34,166 bases of DNA from an uncultured Bacillota bacterium. GTDB lineage: Bacteria > Bacillota_I > Bacilli_A > RFN20 > CAG-288. Each line of letters begins with the position of its first letter. Position 1 is the first letter of the stretch. The stretch covers positions 1 to 34,166 of the forward strand of contig CASDOO010000003.1 in assembly GCA_949282275.1 (NCBI GenBank), in the 5' to 3' direction. Below, one piece after another: positions 1-8,808 of the stretch. The notes beneath the pieces are model-generated. The model saw nothing but the letters and a program-made list of their open reading frames with translations, ran no database searches and was not told the origin of the DNA. The position numbers and the translations under genes were made by a program.

Positions 1-2
1 AC

Positions 3-116
3 CTTGTCGGAACGCTCGACCGCTTCAACAACGCCAAGAAGGCCGAGGTAAACGACCGCGTCAAGCACAACCGCTACTCCGACGCCGCCGAACTTGGAAA
101 GAAGTTCGAAGACTAA
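3..116 (+). CDS. nrdD: Anaerobic ribonucleoside-triphosphate reductase, C-terminal end (partial)
   Basis: Only the last 37 codons are inside the window; the reading frame runs in from the left edge and stops at TAA 114-116. The tail reads GTLDRFNNAKKAEVNDRVKH, which resembles the end of class III NrdD proteins just after the glycyl-radical loop (the radical glycine itself would lie a few residues outside the window). NrdD reduces ribonucleoside triphosphates to deoxyribonucleotides without oxygen. The identification is reinforced by the next gene, which encodes the matching radical-SAM activase NrdG, 50 bases downstream on the same strand. A short extra tail (about 15 residues) follows the region that aligns with the E. 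coli C-terminus. Confidence 0.85.
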   Translation, partial: LVGTLDRFNNAKKAEVNDRVKHNRYSDAAELGKKFED

Positions 117-123
117 CGTCATC

Positions 124-148
124 AAAAGCCTGCCCTGAGCAGGCTTTT
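124..148 (+). terminator. Hairpin between nrdD and nrdG
   Basis: A perfect 10-bp inverted repeat, AAAAGCCTGC / GCAGGCTTTT, with a 5-base loop sits between the nrdD stop and the nrdG ribosome binding site. The T run is only four bases, so it may be a partial terminator that lowers nrdG relative to nrdD, or an mRNA 3'-end stabiliser. Confidence 0.6.
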
Positions 149-166
149 CCGAATAAAGGAGAAAAC

Positions 167-715
167 ATGAGACTTGCCGGTTTCGCGGAAGAATCCATCG
201 TCGATGGCCCTGGCGTCCGTATCGTCGTCTTTTTCCAAGGCTGCATCCATCACTGTCCATTTTGCCAGAACCCGACGACATGGCCTTTCGATGCCGGAAC
301 CGAGATCGGCATTGACCAACTCGATCCCGTCCTTGAAAAGAACAAGGAGACCACCTCGGGCATCACGCTTTCCGGAGGCGATCCTTTCTGCAATCTCGAC
401 GATGCCATTGCCGTCGCCCGGCTCTCGAAGGAGAAATACCATCTCAACGTCATCTGCTTCACAGGATTCACTTTCGAGGAAATCCTGGAGCGGTCGAAGA
501 AGGACATGCGCTACCTTGTCCTGCTTTCCTATATCGACTCCCTGGTCGACGGGCGTTTCATCATGGCCCTTCGTTCCATCGAGATCAACAATCGCGGAAG
601 CCGCAACCAACGCTGCATCAACGTCAAGAAATCGCTGGAAACGGACCATATCGTCCTGGACGAGAAGATGATGGACATGTCCTTCTACGAGGACGACGAA
701 AGGGATCTGTTCTGA
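167..715 (+). CDS. nrdG: Anaerobic ribonucleotide reductase activating protein
   Basis: A 182-residue radical-SAM enzyme that generates the glycyl radical on NrdD using S-adenosylmethionine and a [4Fe-4S] cluster. The cluster motif CxxxCxxC is visible near residues 26-33 as C-IHH-C-PF-C, following the family N-terminus FAEESIVDGPGVR, and a SAM-binding GGDPF stretch follows at about residue 70. Length is within the normal range for NrdG (150-230). The start ATG at 167 is preceded by AAAGGAG with proper spacing. It follows nrdD directly, so the two form a class III reductase operon, which points to an anaerobic or facultative lifestyle. Confidence 0.95.
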   Translation: MRLAGFAEESIVDGPGVRIVVFFQGCIHHCPFCQNPTTWPFDAGTEIGIDQLDPVLEKNKETTSGITLSGGDPFCNLDDAIAVARLSKEKYHLNVICFTGFTFEEILERSKKDMRYLVLLSYIDSLVDGRFIMALRSIEINNRGSRNQRCINVKKSLETDHIVLDEKMMDMSFYEDDERDLF

Positions 716-793
716 TCGAATCCGTCACCGAATTTCGGTTCAGAATAAAGGAATGGAATGTTAGAATGAAGACAATCATGATTCGGAAAAGGA

Positions 794-2732
794 ATGCCCC
801 CCCGAAAAACACGCCTTTCTTCCGGTGAAGAAGCCGTTTTCTAAGCCTGTCGTTTTCGCTGTCGCCGTTTTTCTTTGGACCGTTGCCTTTTTCTTCCTGT
901 CCCTACACGTCGTCACGGCCAATCCCAGGCAAGAAGACAGTTTCTTCGTTCAGCTAGAAAGGAACATGACGCAAAGCCATGTCCTCCAACCCATAGGTTC
1001 CCTTCGGTTAGATGACGAAGACAGGCAGAAAATCGAGAGCCGAATCGGAAGCAACGGCATTGCCATATCGAAACACTCTTTATCCTTTCAGCCGTTCTTT
1101 CGGAATGAACAGGTTTCCGAGATCATGCCGCCATTCCATTTTGCGGAATTCGATAATGCCATCCTATATTCCTATCCTCTTCTTGTCGGAAATGCGCCAT
1201 CGGCGGAACAGGACATTCTCTTGGCCTCCCTGCACCTCTATTTGTGAAACCGGCTCGGCTATCGGAACCCCTACGATGCCACAGACTTCATCCAGCATGG
1301 AAAGGTCACTCCGGAAAAGCTGATTGGAAAACGCTCCTTTGCCCTGGCAAGGACATTCCCTATCACATCTGCGGATTCCTGAAGACACCCCTTGAGGAAG
1401 CGGATTTGGACAAGTGCATGGAGGAAAGCAAATTTGCCATCCAAAATCCATCCTCCCGTTCCTTTCCCTCCGCAAGCCTCGGAATGGAATTGCTGGAAAG
1501 AAGCGAAGGCTTGGCGCTACAAGGCGAAAAAGACGATCGGATCATAAGCAAAGATCTGGATCAACCTCTTGCCATAGTCCTTTCCACCTACAATCCAGCC
1601 ATTCCTGGATATCGTTTCCACGACGAAACGAAAAATGGGCTTGAAGACAATGAAGCCTTGATTTCCGTTCATGACTATTGCGCTCTCGTCTTAGAAAAGC
1701 AAAGCCTTCAAAAAACCGATTTCCGAATCCCGGGTCAATACTTCCAAGATGGAAAAGGAAAGATTGTCACGAAAACATACAACGGCATTATTGATTATCT
1801 TCAACAATTCGCAATGGAAACGATTTGCGAGACAGATTACGATTTGGTGTCGGACGATACAAACGAAATTCTTCATTTGAAAAGGACGCTTCTCTATCCG
1901 GAAACGCCTTACTTGGCTTTGTCCGATTCCCAAAAGAAGGACGTCTTTCTAAGTTATCTTTCTAATCTTCCCTTTTCCTACTTTCCCCTGCCCTACTCCA
2001 TTCAATGGATGCTTCTTTACTTCGATCTTCTCCAAGACGTCATCTTCGATGATCTTCCGTCCATCTCCTCCTTCACGATCCGGCAAAATGGTGTGGAAAA
2101 GACTTTCGACATCGTCGGATGGAATCTCCGTGGAACCAGAAGGATGGTCCTTGTCTCGAATCCGATTACCTACTATTGCCCCGAGGAATCGAAGCCCTAT
2201 TCGCAGATTCTTTTCCTGAACAAGCCCAGTCACGAATGCTATCAAGCCATCCAAAGATTCCTCTATCCAAACGAAACCGATCTTTCCATGGAATGGATCG
2301 CTCCAGGCAGCGGAAACATGAAGGAGGCCATGGACTATTTGCCTGGATTATTTAAGGCATTTCCTCATTGCCGGGATTGTCCTATTCGTCCTTTCCGCCC
2401 TGTTTACCCTTGCCTTCGCCTTCAATTTGTTCGGCATCCGTCTTACCTACCTTCAGGAAGAACGGGACAACAAGGAAAGAAGAAGGGAATACCTCCTTCT
2501 CTCACTGCTCTTCTTTTTGGTCCCTTATCTTCTTTCCTTCCTTCTTGCCATCGACGCCTTGACTTTGATGAACTTCATGGCGTTTTCGACACCGGCCCAT
2601 CTGCTTGCAACCTTCCCATCCGTATTCCTGGTTCTTCCGCTTGCCCTCGTTTCCGCATTCCTGTTCCTGCTTCCTATCCTGAAAAAGCAAAAAGAAGAGG
2701 ATCTTATCAAAAACCACACAAGAATCCGTTGA
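794..2732 (+). pseudogene. Decayed FtsX/MacB-like ABC transporter permease
   Basis: Pieces of one membrane protein lie in successive frames. An N-terminal membrane segment (VVFAVAVFLWTVAFFF) and extracytoplasmic start read in the frame of 825-1247, ending at an in-frame TGA (1245-1247). Sense continues in that frame, then moves to another frame around 1330-1380 and runs as a long extracytoplasmic domain to about 2345. There the frame changes again into three membrane helices and a lysine-rich tail ending at 2732. The layout of one N-terminal helix, a large outer domain and three C-terminal helices is that of FtsX/MacB-type permeases. The 5' end also looks damaged: ATG 794, preceded by an AAAGG-like site, would need a frame change at the 7-C run at 797-803. 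No partner ATPase is adjacent. At least one stop and two or three frame changes argue for a pseudogene, though assembly errors cannot be excluded. Confidence 0.6.
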
Positions 2733-2740
2733 GTCCCGTC

Positions 2741-3178
2741 TTATCGCCGAAGATTTTCAAAGAAGCTATCCATCAAAGGCTTGAATCGTTTGTCTTCTAT
2801 CCGATGGACATGGATTCGATCGTCGACAAAGGCATGGTAATGGGAAAGCGCCCCAAGCCTTTCATCGTCCAGAACATAATAAAGATCGGGAATGCCCGCC
2901 TTGAGTATGGCACCCATGCACATCAGGCAGGGCTCCAGGGAGACAAAGAGGATGGCATCCTTGAGATACCTTCCCCTTGCTTTCATGGCTTGACGGATGA
3001 CGCGCATCTCAGCATGTTCCAAGGGATCGTCCTTCTCTTCGACAGCATTGCCGTCCACGACAAAAGAACCATCCGGAAAGACAAGAATTGCGGAAATCGG
3101 GATTTCGCCTCTTTCCGAGATTTCCTTCGCTTTTCGATAAAGTCGATCGAGATAGGATGAAAGTTCCTGAAAATCCAT
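2741..3178 (-). CDS. tadA: tRNA-specific adenosine deaminase-like zinc deaminase
   Basis: A 145-residue cytidine/deoxycytidylate deaminase fold protein. The zinc site is complete: HAE at residues 55-57 (ligand His55, proton-shuttle Glu57) and PCxxC with Cys84 and Cys87 (LEPCLMCMGAI). TadA converts A34 to inosine in tRNA-Arg, letting one tRNA read several codons; the length and PCLMCMGAI box fit, though a general nucleoside deaminase is possible because the usual DPTAHAE is here DPLEHAE. I chose ATG 3178; a TTG 33 bases upstream would put the start inside the SRP RNA. The gene begins just after the U tract of the SRP RNA on the same strand and shows no clear ribosome binding site, so it probably depends on read-through from that promoter. 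Confidence 0.8.
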   Translation of the reverse strand: MDFQELSSYLDRLYRKAKEISERGEIPISAILVFPDGSFVVDGNAVEEKDDPLEHAEMRVIRQAMKARGRYLKDAILFVSLEPCLMCMGAILKAGIPDLYYVLDDERLGALSHYHAFVDDRIHVHRIEDKRFKPLMDSFFENLRR

Positions 3179-3184
3179 GTTATG

Positions 3185-3268
<84 letters not shown>

Positions 3269-3274
3269 GAGAAA

Positions 3275-3280
3275 ATTATA
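3275..3280 (-). promoter_or_regulatory. -10 box of the SRP RNA promoter
   Basis: Perfect TATAAT on the minus strand, 6-7 bases ahead of the inferred 5' end of the SRP RNA. The -35 region is poor (a TTGTTT 15 bases upstream is the best candidate). Confidence 0.65.
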
Positions 3281-3308
3281 CCGCTTGCGCTTTCAAAACA
3301 AAAGGTCT

Positions 3309-3419
3309 TTACGCCTTTTTCTGCTGTGCAAGATAGGCCTTGAGATTCTCCTCGTCCTGGTGCTGCTTCCGGAAACGCCAGGTTGATTGCCGTTCGTGAC
3401 ATGTTCTAAATTCACCCAT
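3309..3419 (-). pseudogene. Duplicated 3' end of trpS in a 36-codon remnant ORF
   Basis: Bases 3310-3378 match 7651-7719, the 3' end of the intact trpS in this window, at 67 of 69 positions by eye. The copy is in frame and encodes RFRKQHQDEENLKAYLAQQ-KKA with a TAA stop, differing from trpS by two residues (Thr to Ala, Lys to Gln). The frame opens at an ATG (3419) with 14 unrelated residues in front. The remnant sits just upstream of the SRP RNA promoter. It is probably a rearrangement scar rather than a functional gene; a tiny expressed peptide is possible but nothing supports it. Confidence 0.7.
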
Positions 3420-3945
3420 TCAGAAAACGAGAGACAAAGAATCATCCGTTCATCATCACTTTACGAATTTGTTCATGACAAAAACAGCACTTATTCAAAT
3501 TAAAATTACAAAGACAAAATCATAACCATTCTTTAATTTAAATTATCAAATTGGTTTTAAAATGAATTCCTATTTTTAAAACTCAATTCTATTAATTTGT
3601 ATTCTTTTTATACAGAAAAATAATTGAATGAAATTATGATTTTTGTCGATTTTTCCCTCTTTTGCTTTCGCTTTTTGAAAAAGATTTTGCTTTCTTTCGA
3701 ACTTCTTAACAGCTTTCATTTGCTTTTCACCCCCCCTATTGCTCTATACTTGCTTCGGCAAGCGCTTTGCTGTTGAAAGAAGGTCGACACCCCTGTGTCC
3801 GTTGGACACATAAAAAAAACAGAACCTTCTCAATCAGCCACCTTTTGTTGCAACCATTTTGTTCGGTTGGGAAGTTTTCGAATCGAAGATTCCAGCAATG
3901 CTTTTTATTCAGACTTTTTCTGTTTTCTCGAAAGGATAAAAGACA
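3420..3945. other. AT-rich intergenic region ahead of the lipoprotein pair
   Basis: No gene seen. Roughly 3470-3660 is strikingly AT-rich compared with the coding DNA on either side. A possible -10 TATACT lies at 3745-3750, followed at once by a small UUCG-capped hairpin (3749-3762) and a GTGTCC/GGACAC hairpin near 3795-3810. This region most likely holds the promoter and a long leader of the downstream gene. Confidence 0.4.
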
Positions 3946-6018
3946 ATGAAAAAGAGATCTGTCCTAAGCGTTTTCCTGTTGGCTTCCATGTTCTGTTTTG
4001 CCGGTTGCACGAACACTTCTTCCCAGACAACGCCGCCTTCGAGCACGACCAGTATCGCCGTCACGGGAATTACCATTTCCAGCGCCAATAATGTCCGTGC
4101 CATCAAGGAAGGCGAGACGCTTCAATTGACCGCCACCGTTCTCCCGGAAGGTGCCGATCAAGGTGTCACTTGGTCTTCATCAAGCGCAGCCAATGCGACT
4201 GTTTCCAGCACTGGCCTTGTCACCGCCGTGAAAGAAGGAAACGTCACCATCACGGCAACTTCGGTTTCCGATACGACAAAGAAAGCCACCTTTAGTCTTG
4301 TTATCGAAAAAGGTGAGACTCCCCTTCCCACCGCCATCACTATCACGGCTTCCGAAAAGGAAGTCGAGGTCGGAGGCAATTTGACGCTTTCCGTTTCCGT
4401 CACCCCTGAAAATGCCAAGGATGATGTGACTTGGTCTTCTTCCGATGAAACCAAGGCGACTGTTTCCGCAGCCGGAGTCGTTCGTGGTATCGGCGAGGGC
4501 GAAGTAACCATCACCGCGACTTCCAAGGAAGCCCCGACAGTCTCGGGATCCATTACCCTTACCGTCAAGGCCGCAACAGCCCCGGAACCGACAACGGATT
4601 GGACCAAAGTCTCCTATTCCACCCACGATCAATTCATGAGCGCCGAAAACGATACCGCCCTGAAGATCAAGGGTGTCGTCACTTTCATCAGCCCAGCCTC
4701 GGAAGACAACGAAATCAATTATTACATCCAGAACACGGAAGGCGGATTCTATGTCTATGGTCAAAATAGCGCCACCTTCCCCGTGGAGGTCGGAAAGGTC
4801 TATGAAGTCGGCGGATACAAAGCTCTTTATGCCGGACAGCACGAACTCAAGGACATTGAGCTTTGCAACGAACTTACTGAAACCATAACCGCCGACAAGC
4901 AAGATATCTCCGACAAGAACGTCGCCGATGCGGAAGCCATGAGTACCTATTATGGCAGCTATGTCTCCGTCAGCAACGCCGTCGTCAAGGAAGCCGAGGT
5001 CAACAATACCAAGGCATACAACATCACTTTGACCGTTGGCGACAACGAGCTTGACGTTCGTATCGACCCCGAAATGATGACGGATGCTGAATTCAAGGCA
5101 ATCAACGAAAAGGTCCAGACCGCCATGGTCGGCATCAAGGCTTCCGTCAGCGGTATCATGTCCCTGTATGGCTATGGCAAAGCTTCTCCTCAGCTCATGC
5201 TCATGAAGGCCGCCGATCTTACTTTGGCAGAGCCGGAACCCGAAGATTTGGTCGCCTCTGTTAAGACAGCCCTGACGCTTCCCTTCTCCATCGAAGAAGA
5301 AGTCACTAGCATCAATCTTCCCAAGACAATGGAAGGCTATGACGGCGTCACGATCTCCTATTCTTCCAGTGACGAAACCATTCTCAATGGCAACACCGGT
5401 GCCGTCACGCATGCTGCCAATGACACGATGATAACCCTCACGGCCAGCATCCGCTGCGAAGATGTCACCGATACGAAGGAATTCAATATCAATGTCTTCG
5501 GAACTGCCGTCATCGACAATCTCCAGCTTGTCCATACTTTCGATTGCGAAGACTGCACGGAAGGTGACCATGGCAATGCCGCTGAAAAGAGTAGTTATGC
5601 AGCAGGCACAGTCAAGCTCGGCTCGCCCGAAAAGAAAACATGGATGCTTGATCAAGCTCTTATTGGAAGTCTCGACAATGATTTCTTCAATGGCACGTTC
5701 GGAATTCGTGGCCGCAAGGAAAGCCATATTCGTCTCGAGGAAGACCTCAACGGCATCGTCTTCTTTGACTTCCAGGCTTCCGTCTACGGTTCCGATTCCG
5801 CAGGTTCGACCTTGACCTTCTCCTATCTCCCTGTCGGTGCCACGGGCGAAGACGCCTGGAAAAAGGTCGACTACACCATCGTTCTTACCGAGAAGAAACT
5901 CAACACCGTCCGCGTTGCCCTTCCCGAAGAAGCTTGCCGCATTTCCATCGATGCCACGGCCAGCAACGGCAGCGACCGCTATAACGTCGACGATTTGCAC
6001 CTCTACACCGCGAAGTAA
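3946..6018 (+). CDS. Surface lipoprotein with two BIG2 domains and an OB-fold-like domain
   Basis: A 690-residue predicted lipoprotein: signal peptide with lipobox FAGC (Cys21), a Ser/Thr-rich linker, then two bacterial Ig-like (BIG2) repeats at about 35-120 and 128-208, each with the VTWSSS...ATVS..G.V......G...ITATS pattern. Residues about 213-390 resemble the OB-fold type domain of YhcR-like extracellular nucleases (LKIKGVVTFIS ... YYIQNTEGGFYVYG). A further Ig-like region (about 395-500) and a C-terminal beta-rich domain (about 510-690, starting LVHTFDCEDC) follow. No catalytic nuclease domain is seen, so the OB-like region may simply bind nucleic acid, sugar or protein. A GAAAGGA box precedes the ATG with long spacing. 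The next lipoprotein starts six bases after the stop, so the two are almost certainly made together. Confidence 0.8.
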   Translation: MKKRSVLSVFLLASMFCFAGCTNTSSQTTPPSSTTSIAVTGITISSANNVRAIKEGETLQLTATVLPEGADQGVTWSSSSAANATVSSTGLVTAVKEGNVTITATSVSDTTKKATFSLVIEKGETPLPTAITITASEKEVEVGGNLTLSVSVTPENAKDDVTWSSSDETKATVSAAGVVRGIGEGEVTITATSKEAPTVSGSITLTVKAATAPEPTTDWTKVSYSTHDQFMSAENDTALKIKGVVTFISPASEDNEINYYIQNTEGGFYVYGQNSATFPVEVGKVYEVGGYKALYAGQHELKDIELCNELTETITADKQDISDKNVADAEAMSTYYGSYVSVSNAVVKEAEVNNTKAYNITLTVGDNELDVRIDPEMMTDAEFKAINEKVQTAMVGIKASVSGIMSLYGYGKASPQLMLMKAADLTLAEPEPEDLVASVKTALTLPFSIEEEVTSINLPKTMEGYDGVTISYSSSDETILNGNTGAVTHAANDTMITLTASIRCEDVTDTKEFNINVFGTAVIDNLQLVHTFDCEDCTEGDHGNAAEKSSYAAGTVKLGSPEKKTWMLDQALIGSLDNDFFNGTFGIRGRKESHIRLEEDLNGIVFFDFQASVYGSDSAGSTLTFSYLPVGATGEDAWKKVDYTIVLTEKKLNTVRVALPEEACRISIDATASNGSDRYNVDDLHLYTAK

Positions 6019-6024
6019 TAAATC

Positions 6025-7551
6025 ATGAAGCATAGAATCGCAAAGTGGAGCCTTCTTTGTCTCCTCCCTGTTGCTCTTTGCTCCTGCGCGTCCACTTCTG
6101 CGACGACTGGTCCGTCTGCCACGACGAACGATTCGACGGAGGAGGCTCCCTCCTCCGTCGATATCCTTGCCAACGGAATCAGCGTCGGAGAAATCGACAT
6201 TCTCAAGGACGAGGCCGTATCCCTGACAACAGCCCTTCTTCCCGAAGGACTCGATATCGATTTTCAGTGGACCAGCTCCAATTCCGCCATCGCCAGTGTC
6301 ACTGAAGCAGGAGTCGTCCAAGGCGTGGATGAAGGAACGGCTATCATCACAGTCACCGCAATCGACTATCCCTATGTCACCGATAGCATCTTCGTCAACG
6401 TCTCCCTGCCCATCGAGCAGGTCGGCATCGGCTCTGGTCTCACGGCGGACGACCCGATTTTCAAAGGCAATGCCGGGGATGAGAACATCGAAGTCTATTT
6501 CCTTGAGATGCAACATATCTATTCCGATTCCATCTTCATCAAGAGTGGAAACGTGGAAGTCCTGATTGATTCCGGATATGCCTATGATGGCACCTATATC
6601 GATTCCTTCCTGGACACCCATATGACCGATGACAGACTCGACCTCCTTATGCTCAGCCATTCCGACGAAGACCATGTCAATGGTCTGGAAAACGCACTTC
6701 AGAACGTCGAGAATATTTCCATGATGATTGATTATGGTGGCCGAAATACCGGCAGCGTCGGCCAGATTCGTGAAAAATACATCGAAAAGGGCATGACTTA
6801 TCATTCCGCCTACGATTGCGTCAACTTCATCGATGGCGCAAACGATCGCTATTACCTGACGGAAGACTTGACAATCGATATTCTGGACACGGGAAACTAT
6901 GTGACGCCAGAAGAATCCGGTGCCGGGAACGCCAACAGTGTCGCATGCATCTTTACCTACAAGGAAGACTTCCGCTTCTTCACGGGCGGCGATCTTACCA
7001 CCGGCTCGGAAGCCGACCTTCTTAAGAACGAAGCCCTTCCCCAAGTCACTCTCTTCAAGGCTCACCATCATGGCTCCCATGGTTCCAATAGTCAGGCACT
7101 CCTGGACACGCTCAATCCCAAGGCCGTTGCCATCTCCGCAGCAAGGGCCGATCGCTACGGAACGACCCCCGGGCCTGCTTCCCCGAACAACACCTACAAT
7201 CTCAATGGCGCCTCTGGCCATCCGGCGGCGGAAGCCATCGAAAGAATCTACAAGGCCCCACGGATCAGTCAGAACCTCAACGTTTACTGGAATGCCGTCA
7301 ACGGCACGATGAAGTTCACCAGCGAAGGAGAAGATGACTTTACCTTCCAGGGTTCCGCCACCATGAAGGGCTATTATGATCTCTCCATCACCGATGGACA
7401 ACCAGTCTGGGATGAAACCATCAACGACTTCCAGAACAGGGTCACTGGCGAAGAAAACAAGAAGCTACACGAAACGAAAGTCTTCCAGTTCCGTGACTAC
7501 ATCTCTCTTCTTCCTAAATGGGCGCAGGAGGAATACTTTCCCAAAGCCTAA
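6025..7551 (+). CDS. Lipoprotein with BIG2 domain and ComEC-like metallo-beta-lactamase domain
   Basis: A 508-residue lipoprotein (lipobox LCSC, Cys21) with one BIG2 repeat (about 45-128) and a metallo-beta-lactamase fold domain (about 150-430). Metal-binding motifs are intact: SHSDEDH (residues 211-217, the HxDxDH pattern of ComEC/Rec2-type domains), GGD at 321-323 and AHHHGSHGS at 346-354. In ComEC this domain is linked to degrading one DNA strand during uptake; here it is stand-alone and anchored outside the cell, so a secreted phosphodiesterase or nuclease-like hydrolase is a reasonable inference, not shown. It has no obvious ribosome binding site and begins six bases after the previous stop, suggesting translational coupling. 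A strong terminator follows. Confidence 0.85.
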   Translation: MKHRIAKWSLLCLLPVALCSCASTSATTGPSATTNDSTEEAPSSVDILANGISVGEIDILKDEAVSLTTALLPEGLDIDFQWTSSNSAIASVTEAGVVQGVDEGTAIITVTAIDYPYVTDSIFVNVSLPIEQVGIGSGLTADDPIFKGNAGDENIEVYFLEMQHIYSDSIFIKSGNVEVLIDSGYAYDGTYIDSFLDTHMTDDRLDLLMLSHSDEDHVNGLENALQNVENISMMIDYGGRNTGSVGQIREKYIEKGMTYHSAYDCVNFIDGANDRYYLTEDLTIDILDTGNYVTPEESGAGNANSVACIFTYKEDFRFFTGGDLTTGSEADLLKNEALPQVTLFKAHHHGSHGSNSQALLDTLNPKAVAISAARADRYGTTPGPASPNNTYNLNGASGHPAAEAIERIYKAPRISQNLNVYWNAVNGTMKFTSEGEDDFTFQGSATMKGYYDLSITDGQPVWDETINDFQNRVTGEENKKLHETKVFQFRDYISLLPKWAQEEYFPKA

Positions 7552-7565
7552 GAATTGGTTTCATG

Positions 7566-7606
7566 AAAAAAAGCGCATCACTTTCATAAAGGCGGTGCGC
7601 TTTTTT
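7566..7606. terminator. Bidirectional terminator between the MBL lipoprotein and trpS
   Basis: AAAAAAGCGCA at the left pairs with TGCGCTTTTTT at the right around a loop of about 18 bases that can extend the stem. A-run and T-run flank both sides, so it can end the plus-strand lipoprotein pair and the minus-strand galU-trpS operon. Confidence 0.85.
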
Positions 7607-7649
7607 CTTATAAGATCGGTATCGACTACTAATGTAGACTCGAGCGTTT

Positions 7650-8795
7650 CTACGCCTTTTTCTGCTTTGCAAGATAGGTCTTGAGATTCTCCTCGTCCTG
7701 GTGCTGCTTCCGGAAACGCTTGACCTGTTTCTCGATTAGCTTACGGTCCTCGAAATAATTGATCTTGAGGGCTCGACGGACACGACGGATGGTCTCCGAG
7801 GCCTTTGCCCTTGCCTTTTGGGTTCCCTCCTCAAGGATCTTGTAGACACCGGGAATGTCGTTCTCGTATTCGTGTCTCTTCTGTCGAATCGGATCGAGAA
7901 CATCATTGATGACCCGGGCAAGGAAACGCTTGACCTCGACATCGCCAAGGCCACCGTTCTCGTACTTCCGCTTCAAGGCATCAAGATTTTCGTATTGGGA
8001 ATAGAAACGACGGAAATGATCGTCCGTGGCAAAGGCATCCAAGTAGATGAAGACAGGATTGTCTTTCGTATGTCCTTTGTCGTTGATGGTCAGATGCGTC
8101 GGATCGGTGAACATCGTCATGACCTTCTTGTTGACGGTCTGCTCATCATCGGAAAGATAGATGCAGTTGTTGAGGGACTTGCTCATCTTCGCCTTTCCGT
8201 CCAAGCCGGGAAGCCTCTTGCAGGAATCGTTCTCCGGAAGAAGAAGATGCGGCATGACAAGCGTCTCTCCATAAAGGGAGTTGAACTTGTGGACGATTTC
8301 CTGGCATTGTTCGACCATCGGCGCCTGATCCTCGCCGGCGGGAACGGTATCGGCATCGAACGCCGTGATGTCGGCAGCCTGACTGACGGGATAGCAAAGG
8401 AAACCGACCGGAATGGATTCTTCCAAGCCTTTCTGACGCATTTCGCTCTTGACCGTCGGATTGCGCTCCAGCCGGGAAAGGGTCACGAGGTCGAGGTAAT
8501 AGCACGTCAGCTCGAAAAGCTCCGGGATGCGCGACTGGACGAAAATCGTCGAGCGGGCGGGATCCACGCCACAGCTGAGATAATCCAAGGCGACCTCGAT
8601 GACGCTTTCCCGGATCTTGTCAGGGTTGTCGTAATAATCGGTCAGAGCCTGGGTGTCGGCAATCATGACATAACTCTCGTCATATAGTCCGGAATCCTGA
8701 AGCTCGACACGCCTTCTCAGGGCTCCGACATAATGGCCGATATGGAGTTTTCCCGTCGGCCTGTCGCCAGTCATGAATATTTTCTTCTTTTCCAT
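7650..8795 (-). CDS. trpS: Tryptophan--tRNA ligase
   Basis: A 381-residue class I aminoacyl-tRNA synthetase that charges tRNA-Trp. The HIGH box is at 18-21 within GDRPTGKLHIGHYVGAL and the KMSKS box at 203-207 (KAKMSKSLNN). Tryptophan-pocket sequences such as YPVSQAADI (about 135-143) and the GEDQ segment are present. At 381 residues it is longer than the common 330, because of a basic, helical C-terminal extension. I chose ATG 8795, preceded by AAGGAG that overlaps the TAA of the upstream gene; a longer in-frame opening upstream lies inside that gene. Its last 69 bases are duplicated near 3310-3378. Confidence 0.96.
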   Translation of the reverse strand: MEKKKIFMTGDRPTGKLHIGHYVGALRRRVELQDSGLYDESYVMIADTQALTDYYDNPDKIRESVIEVALDYLSCGVDPARSTIFVQSRIPELFELTCYYLDLVTLSRLERNPTVKSEMRQKGLEESIPVGFLCYPVSQAADITAFDADTVPAGEDQAPMVEQCQEIVHKFNSLYGETLVMPHLLLPENDSCKRLPGLDGKAKMSKSLNNCIYLSDDEQTVNKKVMTMFTDPTHLTINDKGHTKDNPVFIYLDAFATDDHFRRFYSQYENLDALKRKYENGGLGDVEVKRFLARVINDVLDPIRQKRHEYENDIPGVYKILEEGTQKARAKASETIRRVRRALKINYFEDRKLIEKQVKRFRKQHQDEENLKTYLAKQKKA

Positions 8796-8808
8796 AGTCG
8801 ATGTCTCC

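Noticed and set aside
3758-3770. GCAAGCGCTTTGC as a cre site ahead of the lipoprotein pair
   Set aside because: It has the AAGCGCTT core but mismatches the consensus at several outer positions, and the left arm is part of a UUCG hairpin.
3795-3820. GTGTCC/GGACAC hairpin as a terminator
   Set aside because: It is followed by an A run, not a T run, on the plus strand, and no minus-strand gene would end there.
4180-7401. A 1073-codon open frame antisense to the two lipoprotein genes
   Set aside because: It mirrors the codon pattern of the plus-strand genes, which have signal peptides, BIG2 repeats and metal-binding motifs; the antisense protein shows no domain and has no ribosome binding site.
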